DNA from: Thiobacillus sp.
GTDB lineage: Bacteria; Pseudomonadota; Gammaproteobacteria; Burkholderiales; Thiobacillaceae
NCBI GenBank assembly: GCA_020057245.1
Contig: JAGVGD010000012.1
Span: 34,216-98,215 of the forward strand
Direction of reading: 5' to 3'
Length of the DNA stretch: 64,000 bases
Position 1 is the first letter of the stretch. Each line of letters starts with the position of its first letter. The notes beneath the pieces were generated by a model. It had not been told where the DNA came from. It saw nothing but the letters and a program-made list of their open reading frames with translations, and did not search any database. The position numbers and the translations under genes are program-made. Below are positions 18,910 to 28,549 of this stretch, piece after piece.

Positions 18910-21218
<2,309 letters not shown>

Positions 21219-21243
21219 TGCCGGATATTAAAATCAATCAAAC

Positions 21244-21270
21244 AAAAAGCCGACACGAGGTCGGCTTTTT
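21244..21270. terminator. Rho-independent terminator between purA and tRNA-Leu
   Basis: A perfect 11-bp stem (AAAAAGCCGAC / GTCGGCTTTTT) closes a 5-nt ACGAG loop and has an A-tract on one side and a T-tract on the other. It can therefore stop purA transcription coming from the left and tRNA-Leu transcription coming from the right. Confidence 0.92.
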
Positions 21271-21279
21271 GCTTACAAC

Positions 21280-21364
21280 TGGTGCCCAGAAGAGGACTCG
21301 AACCTCCACACCTTGCGGCACACGGACCTGAACCGTGCGCGTCTACCAATTCCGCCATCTGGGC
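21280..21364 (-). tRNA. tRNA-Leu (anticodon CAG)
   Basis: On the minus strand the 85-nt sequence folds as a class II tRNA. Acceptor GCCCAGA pairs with TCTGGGC, discriminator is A, and CCA is encoded. The D arm carries GGCGGAATTGGTAGACGC, the anticodon stem CACGG/CCGTG closes loop TTCAGGT (anticodon CAG, reading CUG), then comes a long variable arm and GGTTCGAGTCC as the T arm. It is flanked by its own promoter on the right and the shared terminator on the left, so it is a single-gene transcript. Confidence 0.97.
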
Positions 21365-21376
21365 AATAAGGCGCGC

Positions 21377-21405
21377 ATTCTAGAGAGCAGAGAATAAATT
21401 GTCAA
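21377..21405 (-). promoter_or_regulatory. Sigma70-type promoter of tRNA-Leu, overlapping the rnr start codon
   Basis: Read on the minus strand there is a perfect -35 TTGACA (21405-21400), a 17-bp spacer and a -10 TAGAAT (21382-21377). This places transcription start about 5-7 bp before the mature tRNA 5' end. The -35 hexamer shares bases with the TTG start codon of the divergent rnr gene (21399-21401). Confidence 0.8.
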
Positions 21406-23678
21406 CGAACAAATCACGCAGCCGTGCAGCGAAGCACAAAATTCCGGCGATCCGTCTGGCCGATCCGTTTTATGAACGTGAAATCGAACGCTATGAATCG
21501 CCCTTGCCCAGTCGCGAATACATTCTGCAACTGCTGACCGAGGCGGGCTGTCCGGTCGAGGCGGATGCGCTGGCCGAGCAGTTGCACATCACGGATGACG
21601 AACGCGAACTGTTCCAGCGCCGTCTGGGTGCGATGCAGCGCGATGGCCAGCTGATGCTGAACCGCAAGCGCCTGCTTTGCCTGCCCGACAAGCTGGACCT
21701 CATCAAGGGACGCGTCGAAGGCCATCCGGACGGGTTCGGTTTTGTCGCGCCCGATGAAGGCGGCGACGACCTGTTCCTGTCGCCCAAGGAAATGCACCGC
21801 GTGTTGCACGGCGACAAAGTGCTGGTGCGGGTGGCCGGCTTTGACCGGCGTGGGCGGCGCGAAGCCAAGATCGTCGAGGTGCTGGAGCACGTCAACCAGT
21901 TCGTGGTCGGCCGCTATTACCTGGAAGAGGGCATCGGTTTTCTGATCGCGGAAAACCGCCGCATCAACCAGGACATTCTCGTCCCTGCCGGGAACGCGGG
22001 CGCGGCGCAGCCCGGTCAGGTCGTGACGGTGGAAATCGTTGCACAGCCTGGTGCGCATAGCGAAGCGATTGGCCGCGTGACGGAAGTGCTGGGCAGCTAC
22101 ACCGGATCGGGCATGGAAATCGAGATTGCTCTGCGCAAGCACGACCTGCCCTACGTGTTTCCGCCGGAGGTGGAAAAGCAGGCGGCCGCCTTGCCGAACA
22201 AGGTGATGAAAAAAGACATGGCTGGACGCGAAGACATTCGCCACCTGCCGCTGGTCACCATCGACGGCGAAACCGCGCGCGATTTCGACGATGCGGTGTA
22301 TTGCGAGCCGCTCGGCCGCAGCGGCTTCCGCCTGGTCGTCGCGATTGCCGACGTCAGCCATTACGTCAAGCCGCATGATGCGCTCGACACGGAAGGATAC
22401 GAGCGAGGCAACTCGGTGTATTTCCCGCGTCGTGTCATTCCCATGTTGCCCGAGGCGCTGTCCAACGGCCTGTGTTCGCTCAATCCGCAAGTGGACCGCC
22501 TGTCGATGGTGTGCGACATGCAGGTCAGCAGCACGGGCAGCATCAAGGAATACCGCTTCTATCCGGCGGTGATTTTTTCGCACGCTCGCCTGACCTACAA
22601 TCAAGTGTGGGACTGGTTGTCCGGCGCAGTCAAACCGGATGCCCAGCAGGCTGAACTGATGCCGCATTTGCAGGCGCTGGATAAATTGTTCCGCACCTTG
22701 TTGAAAGCACGCGCCAAACGCGGTGCGATCGATTTCGGCTCGACTGAAACGCAGATGCAGTTCGATGACGATGGCAAAATCAAGGCCATCGTGCCGGTGA
22801 TTCGCAACGATGCCCACCGCATCATCGAGGAATGCATGCTGGCGGCCAACGTCTGCGCATCGGATTACCTGCACGTCAATGAGCAGCCTGCACTGTTCCG
22901 TGTCCACGAAGGCCCGACCCCGGAAAAACTCGCCGCGTTGCGTGGATTCATGGCCGAATTCGGCCTGGATCTGCCTGGCGGCGACAAACCGCATGCCAAG
23001 GATTACGCTGCCTTGCTGGAGAAAATCAAGGGCCGCCCCGACCATGGCCTGCTGCAGACCGTGATGCTGCGCTCGTTGAAGCAGGCGGTTTACAGCCCGG
23101 ACAACAAGGGGCACTTCGGCCTGGCTTATGAGGCGTATACCCACTTCACCTCGCCGATCCGTCGCTATCCCGATCTGCTGGTGCATCGTGGCATCAAGGC
23201 CGTGTTGAAAGGCGAGAAGTTGCCCGGAAAAGGACTGGCGGAAGTCGGGGTGCATTGCTCGATGACCGAGCGCCGCGCCGACGACGCCACCCGCGACGTC
23301 GACGCCTGGCTGAAGACCTACTTCATGCAGGACCGCATCGGCGACGAATACGACGGTACGGTGAGCGCGGTGACCAGCTTCGGCATGTTCGTCGCGATCG
23401 ATGACATCTTCATCGAAGGTCTGGTCCACGTCTCCGAACTTGGCCAGGATTATTTCCACTACGACCAGGCCAAGCACATGATGCTGGGCGAGCGCACGGG
23501 CAAGCGGTATCGCCTGGGCGACCGCGTACGCATCAAGGTGATGCGCGCCGACATCGAAACCAGCAAGATTGATTTTGCGCTGGTCGAGACGGTCGAGGCT
23601 ACGGACGATGCGGCTGATGCGTCGTTCACTGCGAAAAAGAAATCGGGCCGGACAAAAGCCGGTGGCCACAGGAAATGA
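21399..23678 (+). CDS. rnr: Ribonuclease R
   Basis: RNase R is a 3'-5' exoribonuclease of the RNB family that degrades structured RNA. The 759-residue protein has N-terminal winged-helix and cold-shock domains ('GRVEGHPDGFGFVAPDEGG'), the RNB catalytic region 'TIDGETARDFDDAVYCE' with the metal-binding Asp residues, 'HFTSPIRRYPDLLVHR', and a C-terminal S1 domain ('GTVSAVTSFGMFVAIDDI') with a basic tail. The only in-frame start is TTG 21399: a stop lies 18 bp upstream and no ATG or GTG occurs in the first 15 codons. It overlaps rlmB by ATGA, a pairing also seen in E. coli. Confidence 0.96.
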   Translation: MSTNKSRSRAAKHKIPAIRLADPFYEREIERYESPLPSREYILQLLTEAGCPVEADALAEQLHITDDERELFQRRLGAMQRDGQLMLNRKRLLCLPDKLDLIKGRVEGHPDGFGFVAPDEGGDDLFLSPKEMHRVLHGDKVLVRVAGFDRRGRREAKIVEVLEHVNQFVVGRYYLEEGIGFLIAENRRINQDILVPAGNAGAAQPGQVVTVEIVAQPGAHSEAIGRVTEVLGSYTGSGMEIEIALRKHDLPYVFPPEVEKQAAALPNKVMKKDMAGREDIRHLPLVTIDGETARDFDDAVYCEPLGRSGFRLVVAIADVSHYVKPHDALDTEGYERGNSVYFPRRVIPMLPEALSNGLCSLNPQVDRLSMVCDMQVSSTGSIKEYRFYPAVIFSHARLTYNQVWDWLSGAVKPDAQQAELMPHLQALDKLFRTLLKARAKRGAIDFGSTETQMQFDDDGKIKAIVPVIRNDAHRIIEECMLAANVCASDYLHVNEQPALFRVHEGPTPEKLAALRGFMAEFGLDLPGGDKPHAKDYAALLEKIKGRPDHGLLQTVMLRSLKQAVYSPDNKGHFGLAYEAYTHFTSPIRRYPDLLVHRGIKAVLKGEKLPGKGLAEVGVHCSMTERRADDATRDVDAWLKTYFMQDRIGDEYDGTVSAVTSFGMFVAIDDIFIEGLVHVSELGQDYFHYDQAKHMMLGERTGKRYRLGDRVRIKVMRADIETSKIDFALVETVEATDDAADASFTAKKKSGRTKAGGHRK

Positions 23679-24421
23679 GCGAGAAGTCTCCTGAAAAGCT
23701 GATTTATGGCTTTCATGCCGTGTTGGCGCGCTTGCGTCATGACCCGGCAGGCGTGATCGATATCTACATCGACCTCACTCGCCGTGACGCGCGCGCGCGC
23801 GATCTGGTCGCGCAGGCCAAGACTTGCCAGGTCAACCTCGCGCAAGTCGAACCCGCGCGGCTGGCGCGGCTGGTGGGTAAGGAAATCAAGCATCAAGGCG
23901 TGGTGGCGCGGGTCAAGCCGGTCAAGCTCAGCCAGTCGCTCGATGACATCCTGGAAAACATTCAGGGCGCAGCATTGTTGCTGATCCTTGACGGCGTGAC
24001 TGACCCGCACAATCTGGGTGCGATTTTGCGGTCTGCGGACGCCTTTGGCGTGCATGCGGTGATTGCGCCGAAGGACAACGCGGTCGGTATCAATGCCACT
24101 GTTGAAAAGGTGGCTTCAGGCGCGGCTGAAACAGTGCCTTACATCATGGTCACCAATCTGGCGCGTACCATCGACGACCTTAAGGAACACAACATCTGGG
24201 TGATCGCGGCTGACATGGACGGCGAGCAGACGCTGTCCGGTATCGACGCGAAAGTGGGCATAGCCTGGGTGCTGGGATCGGAAGGCGAGGGGATCCGGCG
24301 TCTGGTCAAAAAAAGTTGCGATCAGGTTGCGCGGATTCCGCTTGGCGGCACGGTCGAGAGCCTCAATGTGTCGGTTTCGGCAGCCCTGTGCCTCTATGAA
24401 ACGGTGCGCCAACGTTCCTGA
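23675..24421 (+). CDS. rlmB: 23S rRNA (guanosine2251-2'-O)-methyltransferase RlmB
   Basis: RlmB is a SPOUT-class enzyme that methylates G2251 in the ribosomal P-loop. The 248-residue protein opens with the substrate-binding domain ('KLIYGFHAVLARLRHDP') and then shows the SpoU motifs: 'LDGVTDPHNLGAILRSADA', 'VLGSEGEGIRRLVKK' and 'IPLGGTVESLNVSVSAAL', the last forming the knot. Its ATG overlaps the rnr stop. No terminator is evident after it. A second, more divergent SpoU enzyme is encoded at 31870. Confidence 0.96.
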   Translation: MSEKSPEKLIYGFHAVLARLRHDPAGVIDIYIDLTRRDARARDLVAQAKTCQVNLAQVEPARLARLVGKEIKHQGVVARVKPVKLSQSLDDILENIQGAALLLILDGVTDPHNLGAILRSADAFGVHAVIAPKDNAVGINATVEKVASGAAETVPYIMVTNLARTIDDLKEHNIWVIAADMDGEQTLSGIDAKVGIAWVLGSEGEGIRRLVKKSCDQVARIPLGGTVESLNVSVSAALCLYETVRQRS

Positions 24422-24643
24422 ACCGCGCTGTTGTTGCCTGGTTTGAGGCTTTTTCTTGCCAAGTGGGCGCATGCCCTGCATACTTATCGACCGGACGGGT
24501 CTTTTGGTTTGCCTTTTTCCTGGCTATCTGTACTGACATCCGCCATTTGGCGCGTTTGCTGCGGTTCGCATGACGAGCCGAAGCATTCTCAGCGCTGGCG
24601 CATGGCTCGCCGCGTTATGGGCTTATCAATTTAGGGACACACT
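24422..24643 (+). other. 222-bp gene-free leader before infA
   Basis: No convincing gene is present; the 67-aa ORF in the track has no recognisable family and a poor start context. The stretch may be a 5' untranslated leader for infA. A 6-bp inverted repeat (CGAGCC ... GGCTCG, about 24 nt apart) near 24575-24612 could fold close to the start. AGGGA lies 8 bp before the infA ATG. No clear promoter hexamers were found. Confidence 0.4.
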
Positions 24644-24907
24644 ATGGCAAAAGAAGAACTGGTAGAAATCGAAGGGGTAGTCAACGAGGTGTTGCCGCAA
24701 ACGCGCTTTCGCGTGACGCTCGACAATGGGGTTGAAATCATTGCCTACGCATCCGGAAAAATGCGCAAACACCGCATCCGTATTCTGACCGGCGACAAGG
24801 TCACGATTGAAATGTCGCCTTACGACATGACCAAGGGGCGGATCAATTTCCGCCACAAGGACACCCAGGTCCAAATGCCTCCGTCGATGCCAAGAAAATA
24901 CAAGTAA
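24644..24907 (+). CDS. infA: Translation initiation factor IF-1 (long form)
   Basis: IF-1 binds the ribosomal A site during initiation. The 87-residue protein is an S1-like OB fold ('[19 protein letters not shown]', '[19 protein letters not shown]', '[13 protein letters not shown]'). It carries about 15 extra C-terminal residues, '[17 protein letters not shown]', beyond the 72-residue E. coli protein. Betaproteobacteria often have two IF-1 genes, one in the ribosomal protein cluster and a longer stand-alone one; this looks like the stand-alone copy. That a second copy exists in this genome is inference. Confidence 0.93.
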   Translation: MAKEELVEIEGVVNEVLPQTRFRVTLDNGVEIIAYASGKMRKHRIRILTGDKVTIEMSPYDMTKGRINFRHKDTQVQMPPSMPRKYK

Positions 24908-24982
24908 GCGGTTTTTGATCCAGCCTCTTTGCTGAACGTCCTGCACATTCATCAAGCAAAAACGCCAGATCGATTACAAATG

Positions 24983-25019
24983 AAAAAAGCCGGGGTCGCG
25001 TTGCCGCCCCGGCTTTTTT
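24983..25019. terminator. Bidirectional Rho-independent terminator between infA and ycaO
   Basis: A perfect 13-bp stem (AAAAAAGCCGGGG / CCCCGGCTTTTTT) with an 11-nt loop lies between the converging infA and ycaO genes. A-tract and T-tract flank it symmetrically, so it can act in both directions. It ends only 3 bp from the ycaO stop codon. Confidence 0.92.
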
Positions 25020-25022
25020 CAT

Positions 25023-26738
25023 TCAGGCGCGCACCTTGCGGTAAGCCTCCAGCAGGCGTTGATGGATCGCGCTGCCTTCAAAATTGCTGCCGAGTGCAGT
25101 CAGTCCGAAAAACCGCTGGTCCTGATTGAACAAGGCGAATGCCGTCTGCAGGGTTTCGCGGCCGTATAGTAGCGCCAGTGACGATTCGAACGGACTGGGG
25201 TCAGCCAGTCGTGCAAGATCGGCGATGCAACGGTAGACCTTCAGTCGCGCTTCGCTGCGCTGGCCGTACTGCGCGATCCAGGTGCAGCCTTCGAGGATGG
25301 CGTCATCGTCGCCGATCGCCAGCGCCAGCAGCAATTTGATTTCGCCCACACGGATATCGGTCCACGCCGAGCCGGGGTCGGGCGCCAGCCCGATCAGCAC
25401 CGTCACCAAGCGGTCGTCCGCCAGTTCCAGTTCATCCATCAGATCAAGCAGATCGGCGCATTCGTCGTCGCTGAGCTCGGGCAGGCGCGACAGGGCCGGG
25501 CGGATGAGATTGCCGACGCTGTTGTTTTCGAACTCGAGTTCTTCGACCGGATAGATCTCGGAGACGCCCGGCACCAGGATGCGGCAGGCGTAGACGCCGA
25601 GATGGGTGAAATCGGCGATATAGAGTTCATATCCGGCTTCGTGCAGGGCGTTCACCGACCACGTGTAGTCCTCCTCGGTCGTGGTGCCGAAATTCCAGTC
25701 GACGAATTCGAAATCGGGGGTGTCGCGCAGGAACTGCCAGCTGATGACGCCGCTGGAATCGACGAAATGGATCTCCAGGTTTTGCGGATCGGCGATTTCG
25801 GCCTGGTCGAAGCCGGGTGCGGGAAAGCCAGCCAGCGAATCAAGTGCGCGCCCCTGCAGCAGTTCGGTCAGCGCGCGCTCCAGCGCCACCTCGAAGCGCG
25901 GATGCGCGCCGAAGCTGGCAAAGCAGCCTTGATCGTCCGGATGCAGCAGGGTGACGTTCATCACCGGATACCTGCCGCCGAGCGAGGCGTCCTTCACCAG
26001 GATGCCGAAGCCCGCTTCGCGCAGACCGTGAATGCCGGCGGCGATGTGCGGGTAGCGGTTGATCACGGCCTCGGGTACGTCAGGCAGGCACAGGCCTTCT
26101 TCGATGATGCGGAACTTGATGTGGCGCTCGAATATTTCGGCCAGCGCCTGGGTACGCGCTTCCATCAGCGTATTGCCGGCCGACATGCCGTTGCTGACGT
26201 AGAGATTGCCGATCAGGTTGACCGGGAAATACGCAGTCTTGCCGTCGCGCAGGCGCTGATAGGGGATGGCGCAGATGCCGCGCTCGGCATTGCCGGAATT
26301 GAGGTCGATCAGCTGATCGGCGCTCACGCTGTCATCCGGGTTGTAGAACGCGTGCAATTCCGGGGTCAGCAAACCGGCTGGCCAGGCATCGCCATCATTC
26401 ACGTCAAACCAGCGCTCGTCTGGATGGTGAACGTAGCTGCGCTGGGCGATGGTTTCGCCCAGATAGAAATGGGTCCAGAAGTAGTTGGTCGACAGCCGCT
26501 CGAAATACTCGCCCAGTGCGCTTGCCCGCGCGGCCAGTTCTGACGCGCCCTTGCCATTGGTAAACAGCAGCGGGCAGTCGCGATCGCGGATGTGCACCGA
26601 CCATACGCCTTCCACCGGGTTGAGCCAGGAGCGCTCCTCGATATGAAATCCCAGCGCGTCGAGTTTGGATTGCAGGGTGGCGATGGAGGCTTCGAGCGAA
26701 GCGTCCTTGCCGGGGATGAAGTGCTCGGTGGCTGACAT
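25023..26738 (-). CDS. ycaO: YcaO-domain protein, ribosomal protein S12 methylthiotransferase accessory factor
   Basis: E. coli YcaO aids RimO in beta-methylthiolation of ribosomal protein S12; YcaO domains in general bind ATP to activate amide bonds. The ORF track reaches 26831, but ATG 26738 gives the canonical start 'MSATEHFIPGKDASLEASI' and 571 residues, close to the E. coli length. The ATP-binding region is clear in 'FTNGKGASELAARASALGEY' followed by 'FERLSTNYFW', and a C-terminal helical (TPR-like) domain follows from about residue 420. No rimO or peptide-modification genes are nearby, so a RiPP role is not suggested. No clear Shine-Dalgarno precedes the start. Confidence 0.9.
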   Translation of the reverse strand: MSATEHFIPGKDASLEASIATLQSKLDALGFHIEERSWLNPVEGVWSVHIRDRDCPLLFTNGKGASELAARASALGEYFERLSTNYFWTHFYLGETIAQRSYVHHPDERWFDVNDGDAWPAGLLTPELHAFYNPDDSVSADQLIDLNSGNAERGICAIPYQRLRDGKTAYFPVNLIGNLYVSNGMSAGNTLMEARTQALAEIFERHIKFRIIEEGLCLPDVPEAVINRYPHIAAGIHGLREAGFGILVKDASLGGRYPVMNVTLLHPDDQGCFASFGAHPRFEVALERALTELLQGRALDSLAGFPAPGFDQAEIADPQNLEIHFVDSSGVISWQFLRDTPDFEFVDWNFGTTTEEDYTWSVNALHEAGYELYIADFTHLGVYACRILVPGVSEIYPVEELEFENNSVGNLIRPALSRLPELSDDECADLLDLMDELELADDRLVTVLIGLAPDPGSAWTDIRVGEIKLLLALAIGDDDAILEGCTWIAQYGQRSEARLKVYRCIADLARLADPSPFESSLALLYGRETLQTAFALFNQDQRFFGLTALGSNFEGSAIHQRLLEAYRKVRA

Positions 26739-27103
26739 GGGGGAGGACCGGATTGTGAACTGCCGACAGCATAAGCCATGCGTCAAGTGTGGCGTCAAAT
26801 GATGGGCGTCCGCCCTTTTCCGGATGGCCATCCCGCGCCATGTTCAGCCACTTTGCGCGGCGTATGGACTTGCCGAAAATTGCCTTCTACGGACCTGCAC
26901 ATGCAGTGCGCAGACCTTTGTTCTGTACGCGGTGTGATGCAATCAGCCGGAAGATTTTGCAGTGACGCGCAATACCCGTGTGGCGCGTGAACGCTGTGTG
27001 GGTGCGACAAAATGCCTAATTGATGTCTTGGCGCAGCGGAATAAGATGCGCCGGCGTGAACGAGTTACACCCATAAACCAATCGCCCTCAGGGAGAATAA
27101 ATA
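26739..27103. other. 365-bp intergenic region between divergent ycaO and the PEP-CTERM operon
   Basis: No gene is supported here; the 70-78 aa ORFs of the track have no family features. The region must hold promoters for ycaO (leftward) and the PEP-CTERM/receptor operon (rightward). A possible rightward promoter lies at 27020-27047. AGGGAG stands 8 bp before the ATG at 27104. No terminator hairpin or convincing operator palindrome, such as a CueR/CopY-type site, was seen by eye. Confidence 0.5.
27020..27047 (+). promoter_or_regulatory. Possible sigma70 promoter of the PEP-CTERM/copper-receptor operon
   Basis: TTGATG (4/6 to the -35 consensus), a 16-bp spacer and TAAGAT (4/6 to the -10 consensus) would start a transcript near 27054, about 50 bp before the first gene. 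The match is moderate and nothing else supports it. Confidence 0.3.
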
Positions 27104-27808
27104 ATGTCGATTGCAATATCCAGGCTGGCGCGCCGCGCCGTATTCCTGTCCACAGGCGCCGTGGCAATATTTGCTGGCGCGCCGGCCCTTGCCCATGAAG
27201 TGACCTACAGCGTGACGCAGATGTACAACCAGGTTGTGTATGACGCTTCCAATCCGACCTGGGACACGTACTTTACCGGCACCTTCGATTTCAACGAACA
27301 CACCGGCACCGTCTCGAATCTGCAGGGATCGCTGAGCCAGGCCATGACCGGCAACACCGCGTTCCGGGCGCTGGATTACCAGCTGTCCTCGGTCTATGAC
27401 GCCACGCTCGGCGGTCTGTTGGTGTCGGTGTTTCATCAGAACACGACGGACGTTTTTCAGGGTGGCGGTTTCGTTACGGGCGGCATGAAGGAGTATGGCA
27501 ACCAGAACGCCTACGCCACGATTTTCGTGAACACACTCGACCCTACGGCTGCGCTGACCACGGCACAGGTCGCCAAACTGGCCTACGGCGACTGCACAAC
27601 GGGCAGCCTGATGGGCATGGGAATGGGCGCCAAGACCTGCATGACCGGCTGGGTGGGCACGGCGGCCGACCTGTCGGGCGGCACGATGCAGGGCACCTAT
27701 CCCATCAGCCAGACCATCGCCGCCGTGCCGGAAGCCGACACCTGGGCCATGTTGCTGGCTGGTTTGGGGCTGGTTGGCTTTGCTGCACGTCGTCGCGAAC
27801 TTGTCTGA
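27104..27808 (+). CDS. PEP-CTERM sorted exported protein, paralogue 1
   Basis: The 234-residue protein has a signal peptide ending near residue 30 ('GAVAIFAGAPALA-HEV') and a C-terminal PEP-CTERM sorting signal from residue 209: Pro-Glu, a hydrophobic helix 'WAMLLAGLGLVGFAA' and basic 'RRREL'. Such proteins are processed by exosortase, which is not in this window. The mature part is unknown in fold and ends in a Cys-bracketed, Met/Gly-rich segment, Cys164-'TTGSLMGMGMGAKT'-Cys179 followed by MTG. The downstream paralogue shares 'NEHTGTVSNLQGSLS' and 'KLAYGDC' regions. It leads an operon ending in a copper-type TonB receptor, so metal binding is a reasonable but unproven guess. Confidence 0.85.
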   Translation: MSIAISRLARRAVFLSTGAVAIFAGAPALAHEVTYSVTQMYNQVVYDASNPTWDTYFTGTFDFNEHTGTVSNLQGSLSQAMTGNTAFRALDYQLSSVYDATLGGLLVSVFHQNTTDVFQGGGFVTGGMKEYGNQNAYATIFVNTLDPTAALTTAQVAKLAYGDCTTGSLMGMGMGAKTCMTGWVGTAADLSGGTMQGTYPISQTIAAVPEADTWAMLLAGLGLVGFAARRRELV

Positions 27809-27829
27809 TATTCCTCAAAGGAGCTTGAA

Positions 27830-28549
27830 ATGAAAACATCCCTGTATGCATTCACTGCCTTGGCCATGATCGGCACTGCACCGGCGTTTGCGCATGTCGA
27901 AACCTATAACGTCGCGCTGACTTTCTTCGAGCCCGACACCCAGCCGCGCGACACAATCTTTAACGGATCCTTCGATTACGACGAGCACACGCACACAGTG
28001 TCCAATCTGCAGGGCATGCTGTCGGAATCGATGACTGGTGATCCCGGCGTGCCCGGCCCCGATGGCGATTACGGCATGACCTGGCTGATGCTCGGCAATC
28101 AACTGGTGTCGTGGTACGACGCAGCGCTGGGCGGCACCTTCGCCGCGACCTTCAAGAACGCCAACACCAACACATTCACGACCCTATTCGGGGGCGACGG
28201 CTGGTCTCCGGCGGCAGGCATTGCGGCAGGCGGTGTCTACTCCGGCTTCCCCGTCTCGGGGTCTAATCCAGGCAACGCTTATGCCCTGATCTTCGTCCCC
28301 GATGATCCGCTGGCTGCGCTCAACCAGACGCAGATCGACAAGCTCGCCTACGCCGACTGCGCGCCAGGCGGCATGATGGGCGCAGTGTGCATGACCGGTA
28401 CGACCGTCGCAGGCTACGGCGCGATCGGCACGATGAGCGGTTATCCGGTGTCGCAGCTCATCACCGCCGTTCCCGAGCCCGAATCGTATGCCATGCTGCT
28501 CGCCGGCCTGGGTCTGGTGGGCTGGGCGACACGCCGTCGCAAGATTTGA
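27830..28549 (+). CDS. PEP-CTERM sorted exported protein, paralogue 2
   Basis: The 239-residue protein follows paralogue 1 after 21 bp, with AAAGGAG before its ATG. The signal peptide is 'MKTSLYAFTALAMIGTAPAF' and the PEP-CTERM is 'VPEPESYAMLLAGLGLVGWA' with RRRKI. The mature part matches paralogue 1 at 'YDEHTHTVSNLQGMLSESMT', 'NAYALIFV' and 'KLAYADC'. It keeps the Cys-bracketed segment in shorter form (Cys177-'APGGMMGAV'-Cys187, then MTG). It has additional His residues (AHVETY, DEHTHT). Its TGA overlaps the TTG start of the receptor gene, which suggests translational coupling. Exosortase must be encoded elsewhere. Confidence 0.85.
   Translation: MKTSLYAFTALAMIGTAPAFAHVETYNVALTFFEPDTQPRDTIFNGSFDYDEHTHTVSNLQGMLSESMTGDPGVPGPDGDYGMTWLMLGNQLVSWYDAALGGTFAATFKNANTNTFTTLFGGDGWSPAAGIAAGGVYSGFPVSGSNPGNAYALIFVPDDPLAALNQTQIDKLAYADCAPGGMMGAVCMTGTTVAGYGAIGTMSGYPVSQLITAVPEPESYAMLLAGLGLVGWATRRRKI

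Noticed and set aside
21414-23669. 751-residue open frame antisense to rnr
   Set aside because: Same reason: a long antisense shadow with His/Arg/Gln-rich composition and no family features, opposite an intact RNase R.
24431-24634. 67-residue ORF upstream of infA
   Set aside because: No ribosome-binding site worth the name, no family features and odd composition; treated as a leader instead.
25023-26738. RiPP (azole/thioamide peptide) cluster around the YcaO protein
   Set aside because: The protein matches the E. coli YcaO type with a C-terminal helical domain, and no precursor peptide, dehydrogenase or transporter genes are adjacent.
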